In this document: one piece after another, positions 17,276-27,261 of the stretch
Layout of the letters: every line of letters begins with the position of its first letter
Numbering within the stretch: the stretch's first letter is position 1
DNA from: UBA2030 sp049969475
GTDB lineage: Bacteria > Bacteroidota > Bacteroidia > Bacteroidales > TTA-H9
DNA: 64,000 nt
Reading direction: 5' to 3'
Assembly (NCBI GenBank): GCA_049969475.1
Contig: JBMFOU010000011.1
Span: 26,674-90,673 of the forward strand
Program-made: the position numbers and the translations under genes
Notes under the pieces: model-generated
Told to the model about the DNA's origin: nothing
The model's input: only the letters and a program-made list of their open reading frames with translations
The model's database searches: none

Positions 17276-18415
17276 ATGAAACGCATCCTTCTTCTTTTTC
17301 TCCTGGTCGGAACTCTCACATGGGTTCAGGGTCAGACAGCCAAAAGAACCACTGCCTTCAATTATTTGAAAAACGGCAAGCTCGATAAAGCCCTCGAAAA
17401 TATTGAGCCCACCCTCACCCATGAAAAGACCATGAACGAGGCCAAAACCTGGTTTTACCGCGGGAACATTTACCTGCAGATCGGGCTTTCTGACAACCCT
17501 GAATATAAAAAACTCAGCGACAATCCCTTTGGTATTGCTCTGGAAAGCTATAAAAAAGCTCTCACCCTTGAAGGAGCTAACGAATTTAAACTCGACATTC
17601 TGCAAAATATGAATGTAATTGCAGAAGGATTTTATACACAGGGAGTTAACCGGTTCAATGCTCAGGATTTTCTGGGAGCAGCCCGTGATTTTGAACAGGC
17701 AGCACTGGTTAAAAGCGAGGTGGGAGTATTCGATACTGCTGCAATTTTCAATGCCGGTTTATGCGCAGAATTTGGGCAGGACTATAATTTGGCCCTCAAA
17801 AACTACAGAGCTGTATACAATGCAGGACAACGTACGCCCCAACTTCTTGTTTCGCTGACTAATGCAGAGACTCGCGTGGGCGATACTACGGCTGCATTCA
17901 ATACCATTGCTGAAGCCAGAAAACTCTATCCTCAGGATTTCAATGTATTGATAACCGAAACCAACTTATTTCTGGCAAAAAATATGACCGAAAAAGCCAT
18001 AGAGAATCTAGAAATCGCTAAAAACTTCGATCAAACCAACCCCAGTTTGTTCTTTGCGGTGGGTGCCAGTTACGACCGCCTGGGCAATTTTGAAAAAGCA
18101 GAGGAGGCCTATAAAAAAGCTTTAGAGCTTAAACCTGATTACTTTGACGCCGTATATAACCTTGGAGCCCTCTATGTGAACAAAGCAGCGTCAGTGTTGG
18201 ATGCCGCCAACCAGCTTCCCCTCGATAAAGAAAAAGAGTACGAAGAAATGAAAGCTCAGGCCGAAGGATTTTTAGCTAAAGCCCTCCCCTATCTCGAGAA
18301 AGCGCATGAGCTCGATCCCAAAGATCGGAATACCATGATATCACTTAAAGAAATCTATACCCGCCAGGGTAAACTTGACAAGGTTAAAGAAATAAATGAA
18401 AAACTGGGACTCTGA
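17276..18415 (+). CDS. Secreted tetratricopeptide-repeat protein
   Basis: The 379-residue product has a signal peptide (M-K-R-I-L-L-L-F to V-Q-G-Q near 20) and a helical body with tandem TPR motifs. The clearest are near 225-300: N-P-S-L-F-F-A-V-G-A-S-Y-D-R-L-G-N-F followed by K-A-L-E-L-K-P-D-Y-F-D-A-V-Y-N-L. It is probably periplasmic and a protein-interaction scaffold; no enzyme motif is seen. It is bracketed by its own promoter (17213-17243) and a terminator (18443-18475), so it forms a single-gene unit. The partner cannot be deduced. Confidence 0.85.
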   Translation: MKRILLLFLLVGTLTWVQGQTAKRTTAFNYLKNGKLDKALENIEPTLTHEKTMNEAKTWFYRGNIYLQIGLSDNPEYKKLSDNPFGIALESYKKALTLEGANEFKLDILQNMNVIAEGFYTQGVNRFNAQDFLGAARDFEQAALVKSEVGVFDTAAIFNAGLCAEFGQDYNLALKNYRAVYNAGQRTPQLLVSLTNAETRVGDTTAAFNTIAEARKLYPQDFNVLITETNLFLAKNMTEKAIENLEIAKNFDQTNPSLFFAVGASYDRLGNFEKAEEAYKKALELKPDYFDAVYNLGALYVNKAASVLDAANQLPLDKEKEYEEMKAQAEGFLAKALPYLEKAHELDPKDRNTMISLKEIYTRQGKLDKVKEINEKLGL

Positions 18416-18442
18416 GATTTAATAATCGTATTACTAAAAAGG

Positions 18443-18475
18443 AAAGCCTCCCTCTGGGAGGTTTTCTTATTTTTA
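18443..18475 (+). terminator. Rho-independent terminator after the TPR gene
   Basis: CCTCCC-TCT-GGGAGG (18447-18461), a perfect 6-bp GC-rich stem with a 3-base loop, followed by TTTTCTTATTTTT. A-rich sequence before it could also let it act on the other strand. Confidence 0.8.
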
Positions 18476-18501
18476 CACCACCAATACATAATCGCAAATT
18501 T

Positions 18502-20058
18502 ATGAAACGCCTGGGCTTTATCCTGCTCATTACTTTGACTCATTTGGGCTCGCTGCTTTGCCAAAACGTGATGATTAGTAATACCAATTATCCAGAGGAA
18601 CCCTCCATTAAAATCAATCCCCATAACCCGGCTTACATCGTTGCAGGAGCTAATCTCAACAATTACTACTATAGCTCTGATACTGGGCGAACATGGCATC
18701 AGGGCATATTAACCTCGCCTTATGGTGTATGGGGCGATCCGGTAATTGATGTAGATACCCTGGGGCATTTCTATTTCTTTCATCTGTCGAATCCTCCCTC
18801 GGGGAACTGGATCGATCGCATCGTATGCCAGAAATCGACTGATAACGGACAAACCTGGAGTGTGGGTACTTACATGGGATTGAATGGCAGTAAAGCCCAG
18901 GACAAGCATTGGAGCGTAGTAGACAGGAAGACCAACACCATTTACGTTACCTGGACCCAGTTTGATGTTTATGGAAGCAGCAACCCTGCTGACAGTAGCA
19001 TTATTCTATTCTCTAAAAGCATTGACGGAGGTCAGACCTGGGATCCAGCTCTCAGGATCAACCAAAAAGCCGGAGACTGCATCGACAGCGACAATACCGT
19101 GGAAGGGGCGGTACCAGCCGTAGGGCCTAACGGAGAAGTATATGTAGCCTGGGCGGGGCCGGCAGGCATTCGCTTCGACCGCAGCACCGACGGTGGAGCT
19201 AGCTGGCTGGACGAAGATATTTTGATAGACCCTATGCCCGGCGGCTGGGACTACGACATTCCCGGCATCAGCCGATGCAATGGCCTACCCATCACCAAAT
19301 GTGACCTCAGCGGAGGGCCCTATCATGGAACCATTTACGTTAATTGGACTGATCAACGCAATGGATTAAATGATACGGATGTATGGCTTGCCAAATCTAC
19401 CGATGGAGGATTTACGTGGTCGGCGCCCCGCCGCGTGAACGATGACCCACCGGGCAAACATCAGTTTTTTACTTGGATGGATGTGGACCAGACCAACGGA
19501 TGGCTGTGGTTTGTCTTTTACGACAGGAGAAACTATAATGACAACCGTACAGATGTATATCTGGCCATTTCCATGGATGGAGGCGAAACTTTCATCAATC
19601 GCAAAATCAGCGAAAGCCCTTTTATCCCCAATTCCGGGATTTTCTTCGGCGACTACACCAATATCAGTGTACACAACAACATAGTCCGGCCTATATGGGC
19701 CCGTTTGCATAATGGACAGCTGAGCGTTTACACCGATATTACACCGGTGGAACAAATCCTCACCGGCACTACCGAACCATCGTCAGCAGCTGAAGCGGAA
19801 CACTTTGAGGCCTACCCTAACCCAGCCAATGAAAAGTTTTACATGAGCTTCAAGATTCACGCCCCTACTCCCGTAACCCTGAAAATATTCGACAGTGCTG
19901 GACGACTAGCAGCTACACCCATAGATGGGGTTGTATATGATTATGGTAAACATATCGTTGAATTACAACCCGTCCAGTTAGGTCTCAAACCAGGAAATTA
20001 CCTTTGCACCCTCCATGTTGAAGGAAAAACCATTACCCGAAAACTGACAGTGAATTAA
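18502..20058 (+). CDS. BNR/Asp-box beta-propeller protein with T9SS C-terminal sorting domain
   Basis: A 518-residue exported protein: signal peptide (1-20, ending L-L-C-Q), then a sialidase-like beta-propeller with six Asp boxes of form S-x-D-x-G-x-[TS]-[WF] (for example S-T-D-N-G-Q-T-W, S-I-D-G-G-Q-T-W, S-T-D-G-G-F-T-W). The last 80 or so residues (E-A-Y-P-N-P-A-N-E onwards) are a type A T9SS sorting domain, so it is likely carried across the outer membrane and attached to the surface. The full Arg triad of true sialidases is not evident, so glycan hydrolysis is unproven; many such propellers only bind. It follows the TPR terminator by about 30 bases. Confidence 0.88.
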   Translation: MKRLGFILLITLTHLGSLLCQNVMISNTNYPEEPSIKINPHNPAYIVAGANLNNYYYSSDTGRTWHQGILTSPYGVWGDPVIDVDTLGHFYFFHLSNPPSGNWIDRIVCQKSTDNGQTWSVGTYMGLNGSKAQDKHWSVVDRKTNTIYVTWTQFDVYGSSNPADSSIILFSKSIDGGQTWDPALRINQKAGDCIDSDNTVEGAVPAVGPNGEVYVAWAGPAGIRFDRSTDGGASWLDEDILIDPMPGGWDYDIPGISRCNGLPITKCDLSGGPYHGTIYVNWTDQRNGLNDTDVWLAKSTDGGFTWSAPRRVNDDPPGKHQFFTWMDVDQTNGWLWFVFYDRRNYNDNRTDVYLAISMDGGETFINRKISESPFIPNSGIFFGDYTNISVHNNIVRPIWARLHNGQLSVYTDITPVEQILTGTTEPSSAAEAEHFEAYPNPANEKFYMSFKIHAPTPVTLKIFDSAGRLAATPIDGVVYDYGKHIVELQPVQLGLKPGNYLCTLHVEGKTITRKLTVN

Positions 20059-20212
20059 ATGATCTCTAAGCTTATCCTATAAACCAAAAGAAGATTCGCC
20101 CATCTTACAATAGTCAGGTTTTCAGGAAATGTAACCTTAGGCTTGAAAGGTCGCAGAGCTAAGTAGGTCTCATAGGCATCATAAAAATAGAGAGCCTGAC
20201 CACAGCAATGCT

Positions 20213-20220
20213 TATTTTTG
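20213..20220 (+). promoter_or_regulatory. -7 box upstream of the 20225 gene
   Basis: TATTTTTG, an exact TAnnTTTG, but it ends only 4 bases before the ATG at 20225. If used, the transcript would be nearly leaderless. No matching -33 TTG is seen. Confidence 0.4.
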
Positions 20221-20224
20221 CGGC

Positions 20225-20830
20225 ATGAAACCCTCCTACGTAAACATACGCCGCTTCACGCGGGATAAACTTAAAGAAGGCTGGAGCCGTCAGCAAATTT
20301 TCGATTACTTGATTGAAAATTCAGGAGCCCACACCCGCGCCGACTATGCACGCATGTTGCGGATTGCAAGCCTGGTAGCTCGTTTCCCTGTACAAGCTCT
20401 AAATCGGAAAATCCGCTGGATAATCATCTTTATGATTTTCAGCATGATAACTGCCATTGTGCTAAGTTGGTTCGAGCAGTTGCCTTTGGCCCGCATGTTT
20501 GGGTTACTAGAGCTCCCGTGGTATTCAGTTGCTATTTGGATTGTGGCCGCTAACTTCTTCAACCTGCTCAATCTTCTTTTGCTAGGTCCGGCCCTTAGAA
20601 TGAACCGTAAGGCGTACTTCTGGCTCATGATACTCAACGGTTTTTTACTGATAAGATGGCTCTGGGCCTGGGCTCTCTCGCCCATTGCATCCCCGCCTGT
20701 ACTCCTTTTGATGGCTATCATGAGAGCAAATATTGTGGGAGCTTCAGCGTTTATCTTCTTTAAATCCAATATCCGTTTCGAAATTAAAAAGGATGGTCAG
20801 AGCCTTTATAACGTTGTTTTTCGGACATAA
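20225..20830 (+). CDS. Four-helix membrane protein of unknown function
   Basis: I do not recognise this family. The 201-residue product has a soluble basic N-terminus (about 1-60), then four hydrophobic helices (about 62-82, 98-120, 128-150, 155-178) and a short tail. The N-terminal part, with W-S-R-Q-Q-I-F-D-Y-L-I-E, could be a small helical bundle. It sits 12 bases before the TamB gene and may be co-transcribed with it, hinting at an envelope role, but that is inference. Confidence 0.6.
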   Translation: MKPSYVNIRRFTRDKLKEGWSRQQIFDYLIENSGAHTRADYARMLRIASLVARFPVQALNRKIRWIIIFMIFSMITAIVLSWFEQLPLARMFGLLELPWYSVAIWIVAANFFNLLNLLLLGPALRMNRKAYFWLMILNGFLLIRWLWAWALSPIASPPVLLLMAIMRANIVGASAFIFFKSNIRFEIKKDGQSLYNVVFRT

Positions 20831-20842
20831 AACCATAAAAAA

Positions 20843-23800
20843 TTGATTCTGAGAAATTTAACAAAATGGCTATTTTACTTTACAGTGGGACTTGCCTTCC
20901 TGGTTTCCACTGGAAGTGCCCTCTTACTCCATCCATACTTTCAGCGCAAAATGGCTCAAGCCCTGGCTTCCAAACTTTCAGCCATAGCAGGAACCCCTAT
21001 TCGCATCAGGGCTGCCTGGCTCTCACCCAACGGAACCCTTCATCTTAAAAATTTATTGGTAGAAGATTCCGCCGGTCTTCCGGTGATAGATGCAGCCAGG
21101 CTCAGCGTAAAACTCTCATCGCTAAGTCCGCTGGGAAACCGCCTGGTATTGGGAAATATAGAACTCGAAAATGCCAACGTTCAGGTAGTCAAATACTACG
21201 GAGATTCATCCATCAGTCTGGTAAAAATTTTAAGGAAATTCATACCACCTGATACTACACCTTTTGGTATTGGGAAAAAGCATCTGATAGTCAAGAGATT
21301 GAAGATCGAATCTAGTCATTTCACCTATCAGAATGGCAATAAATGCGGGTCGAAGCCAGAAGGCATGGATTATCATTTCATAGAAGTTTCACAAATAGAA
21401 GGGCTTATACGCAATTATCATTTTACCGGAGATTCCATGCAGTTCACCATCGACCGGTTGGCGGGAAAGGAAAGATCTGGTATAGAAATTAAGGACATGC
21501 ATGCAGCTGTTGAGCTAACCCCGCGCCGGATGACTGCCAAGGGTTTATATGCACGCACCCCCTTCAGCGAGCTGGATCTGGACCTCGAGTTCACCTGCAA
21601 CGACTGGATTGATTGGGAGTATTTTGTCGATCGTATGCACATGGTGGCTGAGGTAAGAAAAGGGAAGCTCAATTTACGCGACCTGGGGCCCTTTTATGCT
21701 CCACTGTACACCATGGATCAGGAAATCAGGTTTAATGGGAAGGCTGAAGGAACTGTTCCTATGCTTACGGCCAGGAACCTTAGCCTCGAAACAGGGAATG
21801 CCACCCGGTTACAGGGTAACCTCACCCTTATAGGGCTACCCGAACCAGAAGAAACTTACATGCGCATCAAGGCACGCACACTAACCATCAACTACAATGA
21901 CCTTTGCACTTTCATGCTTCCCGGTGGAAAAATGCTCTGCCAAACCATCGAAGTCCCTCAACAGCTTAAAAGTTTGGGATATTTAAATGCTAAAGGAGAT
22001 TTCACAGGTTTTTACAATGATTTCGTGGCCAATGCCACTTTTTCAACCGCCCTGGGTAGAATCTATACCGACCTGCGGCTCAACACCGATAGCCTGAATC
22101 GCCTTTCGTATAGCGGAAACCTCAGGAGCGAGCAGTTCTATCTGGGTAAAATTATCAATCTGCCCGATGCCATTGGCAGGATAAGTCTGAGCGGTTCGAT
22201 TAACGGAAAAGGAACCGACCCCAAAACCCTTAGTGCAGAGCTCAATCTTAAAGTACCTGCCATTGAAATAGGTGGATATACTTATACCCAAAGTTCCATC
22301 AGCGGAATGATTCAGGACGCCACCTTTAGCGGTCAGCTTAGCGTTAAGGATCCGAATCTGAAATTAGATTTCGACGGGAGCATCGACTTCAGCAAACCAC
22401 TTATGGAATTTAATTTTGATGCTACCGTAGAGCATGCTTACCTACAACGTTTGAAGCTGATCGACAGAAACGATTCGCTTTGCCATCTGAGTATGTCGGT
22501 CAATGCTAATTTTCTCGCAAGCAACCTATTCGACCTCGAGGGTTACTTGTCCATTTCTAAACTAAAATATACCGAGAAAGGCACTGACTATTTTCCCGGG
22601 AAAGTGATACTGACCACCTTAGCTCAACCCGATGGTACTCGTACGCTAAGTCTGCTTTCGGGCATGGTCGATGCAGATATTAAAGGGCGTTATACCCTTG
22701 CCACCCTGGGCCCTTCGCTCAATACTTTCCTTGAAAACTTCATCGTTGCATTCCGGAATAAAGGGGAACTCAGCCCAGTACCCAGCGATCAAGATTTTGA
22801 TTATTCATTGAAAATCAAAAATTTAGATATCCTTTCCGACCTGTTCTTTCCATGGCTCCGCATATCCGACAATGCAAGCATAGGTGGCCATTTCGATGCT
22901 CAGCAAAACTCTTTGAATCTAAAAGCAAGAGCCGATACTATCTCCATCTACGGTTTGAAACTCAAAAAATTCTACATCGACGGCCAGACACATAATCACA
23001 AATTGGGAATACAAACCGGTAGTGCAGAGGTATTGCTATGGCCTAGCCAAAGCCAAGCCGAGGTTTATCGCGTGGATAGTCTGGCGCTGGGTCTCGAGTT
23101 ACATACCGACTCCCTGCACTATCTACTTACCTGGGGCAAGAAAAAGGAACCAGCCTATTCTGGACTGATAAAAGGCTTCGGTTCTTTTTCCGATTATCCC
23201 TTGATGAATTTTTCCATAAACCAGGGTGCATTCCGCATAGCAGACTCGCTCTATCGTATTCTTCCAGGCAACGCTATTCTGCTTAAACCAGGAAATATAA
23301 CCGAAGTCAAGGCATTTGAAATAAACGGGAGCAGCGAGCGTCTCGCAGTAGATGGCATACTCAGCCCCGACTCTACACATACGCTAACTGCCCACTTTGA
23401 ACAGGTGGACCTGAGTCACTTAAATTTCCTGCTGAGTTCTGTTAACTCACAACTTTCAGGAAAATTAAATGGGAAGCTTGTGGTAAGGAACTTCCGCGGC
23501 AAACCATTTATAGAGTCGAAACTTACAGCTTCGGATATCACCTTTAATAGCAACCACTTCGGAGACCTCAGGATGGACAACCAATACATTGCTGCTGAGG
23601 AAGAACTAAAAATCGACGCCGAGGCCCTTTATATCGACAAAAAAGCCAACTACAAGCCCATAGCACTGAAAGGCAGCTACTTCCCTTTCCGAAAGGAAAA
23701 CAATTTCGATCTGAAGCTTTCTACAGAGAATTTCAATCTCAACGCCCTACAACCTGCCATCCGGGAAGTTTTCCCCATGCTACGAGGCTCCTTGAGCACC

Positions 23801-25348
23801 AACCTGCAACTCAAGGGCAGTCCTTCGAAACCCGAATTATCTGGAGTCGTTCGCCTAATTCGTACAGAGTTTAGGGTGGCATTTATTAATACTTCGTACT
23901 CACTCACCGATGAAATTCGTATTACCCCCACGGCTTTTCTCATCAACAATCTGGCAATTAACGATTCTCTGGGAAATAGGGCAATTTGCCAGGGACGTAT
24001 TGAGCACAGGTTCTTGCGTGATTTCACCTTCGACTTAAAAATCAAACCGGAAAAATTCCTGATATTTAACAACGACCCTCTTCAGAATCCACTTTTTAGC
24101 GGCTCGGGTTTCGTGAGTGGACTCATAGGTATAGCAGGACCTCTACGCAATCTCAGCGTAAACATAGCTGCTACAACTGAACGCGGCACCGATGTATACT
24201 TACCCCTGGCTTCCACCGTCGATGTGCAGCAGGCAGAGTTTATTAGTTTCAGGCAGCCTGAGGAAAGCGTTGCCGAAAAAAAACAAAATAAGAATACCGT
24301 TGATTTAAAAGGATTCACACTGGTCGCTGACCTCAATCTAACCCCTCAGGCACGGCTAAGAATTAGCCTTCCCCAAAATGCAGGGACCATTGAAAGTCAG
24401 GGCGAAGGAAATATAAGTCTTGGGATAAGCAATCGTGGAGATCTTTCTCTAACAGGCGATTATAATATTCAATCGGGGACTTTTCTTTTCAATCTGCAAA
24501 ACATACTTAGCCGCGTTCTCGAAATAGAAAAAGGCAGCCGTATCCACTTTCCCGGCAATCCCATGGATGCCGAAATAGACCTGAGCGCCTCTTTTACCAC
24601 GCGAACTACCCTCACTGGCCTGGGCCTCGACCTCGACAGCAGCATCACCAGCATCAGAATGCCGGTAAAAACGATTATACGTCTTCGAAACAAATTGCTC
24701 GATCCGCGCATCAGTTTCTCAATCATGTTTCCTAAAATCGATGAAGACATCCGCCGAATGGTATATACCCGCCTCGATACTACCAACGAAGTGGTTATGA
24801 CCCAGCAATTTGTATCGCTGCTTGTAGTTAATAGCTTCAGTTTTACGGTTACCAACAAATCGTTGAGCAACAGCATTGGTATCTCGTCTTTTCAGATGAT
24901 TTCTAACCAGATCAGCAATTTGCTTTCGCAGGTAAGCCGCGACCTGGATATAGGTATCAACTATCGTCCGGGCGATGCTATTTCGGCTCAGGAACTGGAA
25001 TTAGCTCTTCGCACACAATTGTTCGACGAAAGGGTCATCATTGACGGGAGCCTTGGCATGATCGGAGACCCTTCACGACAGCAAACCAGCAACTTCGTGG
25101 GCGACATCAATGTTGAAGTGAAGCTCACAGCCGATGGCAAAATCCGCATGAAGGCCTTTAACCGGTCAAACAACATGGAATTGCTGACAGTCTCGGCCCC
25201 CTACACCCAGGGCATAGGACTGTCCTATCGTAAGGATTTTGACTCACTTTCGGAACTTTTTCGGCGTAAACGTAAAATCATGCAGAGCCAGGAGGCGTTA
25301 AAGCCAGAAGAAACTGATGCACAAAGTGTTCAGACCGATAAAATGTAA
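20843..25348 (+). CDS. tamB: Translocation and assembly module protein TamB (AsmA-like)
   Basis: A 1501-residue protein with an N-terminal membrane anchor (about 8-30) and a very long body of repeating beta strands, ending in a TamB/DUF490 domain (about 1050-1470; note G-D-Y-N-I-Q-S-G-T-F-L-F and the I-D-G-S-L-G segment). TamB-type proteins span the periplasm and carry phospholipid, or assist outer-membrane protein assembly. The start is TTG 20843; no in-frame ATG precedes the anchor and the next Met comes after it. The first part also resembles AsmA. Its 3' end overlaps convergent holA by 19 bases. Confidence 0.88.
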   Translation: MILRNLTKWLFYFTVGLAFLVSTGSALLLHPYFQRKMAQALASKLSAIAGTPIRIRAAWLSPNGTLHLKNLLVEDSAGLPVIDAARLSVKLSSLSPLGNRLVLGNIELENANVQVVKYYGDSSISLVKILRKFIPPDTTPFGIGKKHLIVKRLKIESSHFTYQNGNKCGSKPEGMDYHFIEVSQIEGLIRNYHFTGDSMQFTIDRLAGKERSGIEIKDMHAAVELTPRRMTAKGLYARTPFSELDLDLEFTCNDWIDWEYFVDRMHMVAEVRKGKLNLRDLGPFYAPLYTMDQEIRFNGKAEGTVPMLTARNLSLETGNATRLQGNLTLIGLPEPEETYMRIKARTLTINYNDLCTFMLPGGKMLCQTIEVPQQLKSLGYLNAKGDFTGFYNDFVANATFSTALGRIYTDLRLNTDSLNRLSYSGNLRSEQFYLGKIINLPDAIGRISLSGSINGKGTDPKTLSAELNLKVPAIEIGGYTYTQSSISGMIQDATFSGQLSVKDPNLKLDFDGSIDFSKPLMEFNFDATVEHAYLQRLKLIDRNDSLCHLSMSVNANFLASNLFDLEGYLSISKLKYTEKGTDYFPGKVILTTLAQPDGTRTLSLLSGMVDADIKGRYTLATLGPSLNTFLENFIVAFRNKGELSPVPSDQDFDYSLKIKNLDILSDLFFPWLRISDNASIGGHFDAQQNSLNLKARADTISIYGLKLKKFYIDGQTHNHKLGIQTGSAEVLLWPSQSQAEVYRVDSLALGLELHTDSLHYLLTWGKKKEPAYSGLIKGFGSFSDYPLMNFSINQGAFRIADSLYRILPGNAILLKPGNITEVKAFEINGSSERLAVDGILSPDSTHTLTAHFEQVDLSHLNFLLSSVNSQLSGKLNGKLVVRNFRGKPFIESKLTASDITFNSNHFGDLRMDNQYIAAEEELKIDAEALYIDKKANYKPIALKGSYFPFRKENNFDLKLSTENFNLNALQPAIREVFPMLRGSLSTNLQLKGSPSKPELSGVVRLIRTEFRVAFINTSYSLTDEIRITPTAFLINNLAINDSLGNRAICQGRIEHRFLRDFTFDLKIKPEKFLIFNNDPLQNPLFSGSGFVSGLIGIAGPLRNLSVNIAATTERGTDVYLPLASTVDVQQAEFISFRQPEESVAEKKQNKNTVDLKGFTLVADLNLTPQARLRISLPQNAGTIESQGEGNISLGISNRGDLSLTGDYNIQSGTFLFNLQNILSRVLEIEKGSRIHFPGNPMDAEIDLSASFTTRTTLTGLGLDLDSSITSIRMPVKTIIRLRNKLLDPRISFSIMFPKIDEDIRRMVYTRLDTTNEVVMTQQFVSLLVVNSFSFTVTNKSLSNSIGISSFQMISNQISNLLSQVSRDLDIGINYRPGDAISAQELELALRTQLFDERVIIDGSLGMIGDPSRQQTSNFVGDINVEVKLTADGKIRMKAFNRSNNMELLTVSAPYTQGIGLSYRKDFDSLSELFRRKRKIMQSQEALKPEETDAQSVQTDKM

Positions 25349-26343
25349 AGAATCATTTCGCGGGTTATTTCTCCCGCAGGAGTAGTCTGGTTATCCACCC
25401 CTTTCGCCCGCAAGTCGTAGTAGTTTATTCGACGCAATACCCGGCTACATTTATCGGGTGGATAGTTTCGAGCCGCCGCCAGATAGTCTCGCAGAAAAAA
25501 ACGATTGATTCCTAGCGCCGATGCTGCACTGGATTCATCTTTTGATGGCAACATGTGATAGAGCCATACCTTATAAAATAATGGGAAAAGAGTGGCAGCC
25601 ACCCTCACGGGATGATATTCCTTGGGATCATCAGCATAACGCAGCGCAATACGTGATGCCATGGCCTTGTTTTTATAGGCCAGATGCCTGAAAAGTTCGT
25701 AAATGGTATATTCCTTACTTATCCCGATGAATTCTTCAATATGTTCCGTGCGAATAGTAGTACCTTCAGGGAGATTTAAAAATAGCTTGGAGCACTCATT
25801 GACAATTACTTCAATTTCATTACCAGTGTATTCAGCCAGCATCTGGGCCGCTTCTTCGTCAATCCGGTATTTATGCGCTGCCAAATAATTTTTAATCCAG
25901 TCGGGAATCTCACTCTCGTATAATTTTTTAAATTCGGCCTCGACAATATTTTTTTTAGCCTGAGCGCTAAGCCTTTTGAGGTGTTTGTTTTTTTCTGATT
26001 TGCTGGCAAGAACCAAAATGGTAGAGGGGGTAGGCTTTTCAAGATATTTCTGAAGACTGTCGTCCTCATCGGTGCGCAGGTGTTGTGCCTCTCGCACAAC
26101 GACTACGTTATGACTGGCTCCTACCGGATAGCGCCGGGCTGCATCCACCACCTTGCCAATCTGCGTGTCGAGGCCGTAAAGTACGGTGAGATTGAAATCT
26201 TTCTCGTGCTCCTGCAATACGTTATGCTGAATGTAATCGGTAATGGCATCGATAAAAAAAGGCTCGGTACCATAGAGATAATACACCGGTTTAAAAATCC
26301 TGTTTTTCAGGTCTTGAATAATATGGAGATAAGGATTGGCCAT
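25330..26343 (-). CDS. holA: DNA polymerase III delta subunit
   Basis: A 337-residue clamp-loader delta subunit, which opens the beta sliding clamp. It shows the family pattern: Y-L-Y-G-T-E-P-F-F-I near residue 22, the region around P-S-T-I-L-V-L-A-S-K-S-E-K and a helical C-terminal collar. Delta lacks a functional P-loop, as here. It starts 10 bases after the AMP nucleosidase stop, so the two form an operon. The stop overlaps the tail of tamB by 19 bases in convergent orientation. Confidence 0.92.
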   Translation of the reverse strand: MANPYLHIIQDLKNRIFKPVYYLYGTEPFFIDAITDYIQHNVLQEHEKDFNLTVLYGLDTQIGKVVDAARRYPVGASHNVVVVREAQHLRTDEDDSLQKYLEKPTPSTILVLASKSEKNKHLKRLSAQAKKNIVEAEFKKLYESEIPDWIKNYLAAHKYRIDEEAAQMLAEYTGNEIEVIVNECSKLFLNLPEGTTIRTEHIEEFIGISKEYTIYELFRHLAYKNKAMASRIALRYADDPKEYHPVRVAATLFPLFYKVWLYHMLPSKDESSAASALGINRFFLRDYLAAARNYPPDKCSRVLRRINYYDLRAKGVDNQTTPAGEITREMILYILSV

Positions 26344-26353
26344 GAAGAGAAAA

Positions 26354-27133
26354 TTAATCCTGGTCGAAGATGAGATGTTTTACAGTAAGTCCGTTATTAA
26401 TGAGCTGGCGCAAAGAGTCGATGCCGATGCGTACATGCATTTCGGTGAACTGGCGCGAAACCTCCCGGTCTTTCTCTTCGGTTTTTACCCCATCGGGAAT
26501 CATAGGCTGGTCGGAAACAAGCAAGAGGGCGCCTGTGGGAATATGGTTGGCGAAACCGGTTACAAACAAGGTAGCTGTTTCCATATCGATAGCCATGCAA
26601 CGGGTTTTGCGCAAAAATTCTTTAAACTCTTCGTCGTATTCCCAAACCCGACGGTTGGTGGTGTACACAGTTCCCGTCCAATAATCGCGTCCATAATCGC
26701 GTATGGTGGTAGAAATAGCCTTTTGTAGGGCAAAAGCGGGTAGGGCCGGTACCATTTCGGGCATGTAATCGTTTGAGGTACCCTCGCCCCTGATGGCCGC
26801 AATGGGAAGAATGAGGTCGCCCAGATGGTTCTTCTTTTTCAATCCCCCGCACTTTCCCAGGAAAAGGACCGCCTTGGGAGCTACCGCACTCAAAAGGTCC
26901 ATGATAGTGGCAGCATTGGCGCTCCCCATTCCAAAGTTAATCATGGTAATATCACCAGCAGTAGCTGCAGGCATAGTGCGGTCCTGGCCTTTTATTTCCG
27001 CATTCATAATCTGCGCAAACCTAACCAGATAATCTTTGAAATTGGTCAGCAGAATATATTTCCCAAACTCTTCTAAGGCCATGCCGGTATAACGGGGCAG
27101 CCAATTGCTTACGATTTCCTGTTTGGTTCTCAT
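26354..27133 (-). CDS. amn: AMP nucleosidase, short Bacteroidetes form
   Basis: A 259-residue protein of the nucleoside phosphorylase superfamily. M-I-N-F-G-M-G-S-A-N-A-A and F-L-G-K-C-G-G-L-K are the phosphate/ribose-binding glycine-rich segments; M-A-I-D-M-E-T-A-T-L-F carries the ribose-binding Met-Glu, and L-V-S-D-Q-P contains the base-contacting Asp. It should hydrolyse AMP to adenine and ribose 5-phosphate. E. coli Amn is much longer with an extra N-terminal regulatory domain, absent here as is usual for this phylum. A uridine- or purine-nucleoside phosphorylase activity is the alternative. The first gene of an operon with holA, it has a roughly 70-base leader containing a palindrome. 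Confidence 0.88.
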   Translation of the reverse strand: MRTKQEIVSNWLPRYTGMALEEFGKYILLTNFKDYLVRFAQIMNAEIKGQDRTMPAATAGDITMINFGMGSANAATIMDLLSAVAPKAVLFLGKCGGLKKKNHLGDLILPIAAIRGEGTSNDYMPEMVPALPAFALQKAISTTIRDYGRDYWTGTVYTTNRRVWEYDEEFKEFLRKTRCMAIDMETATLFVTGFANHIPTGALLLVSDQPMIPDGVKTEEKDREVSRQFTEMHVRIGIDSLRQLINNGLTVKHLIFDQD

Positions 27134-27167
27134 CTTCCTTGCTTTAGTTTACTTCAAGACCCAGCCT

Positions 27168-27185
27168 TTCAGGTAATAACCTGAA
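27168..27185 (-). promoter_or_regulatory. Perfect 7-bp inverted repeat in the amn leader
   Basis: TTCAGGT-AATA-ACCTGAA: perfect 7-base arms and a 4-base spacer, 35 bases upstream of the amn ATG and downstream of the predicted promoter. It could be an operator or an RNA hairpin in the leader. It has no T-tract, so it is not a terminator. Confidence 0.45.
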
Positions 27186-27209
27186 GAGGCAAATATTTAA
27201 GCTTTGTTG

Positions 27210-27217
27210 CAAAAATA
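27210..27217 (-). promoter_or_regulatory. -7 box for amn-holA
   Basis: The minus strand reads TATTTTTG, an exact TAnnTTTG, which puts transcription start near 27203 and gives a leader of about 70 bases. Confidence 0.5.
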
Positions 27218-27261
27218 GATTTTTTAACCGTTGCCTGCCTTTTTTGGGAGAGAGGATACTA

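Noticed and set aside
26397..27076. Many short overlapping frames on both strands in amn
   Set aside because: All are out-of-frame shadows of the AMP nucleosidase gene.
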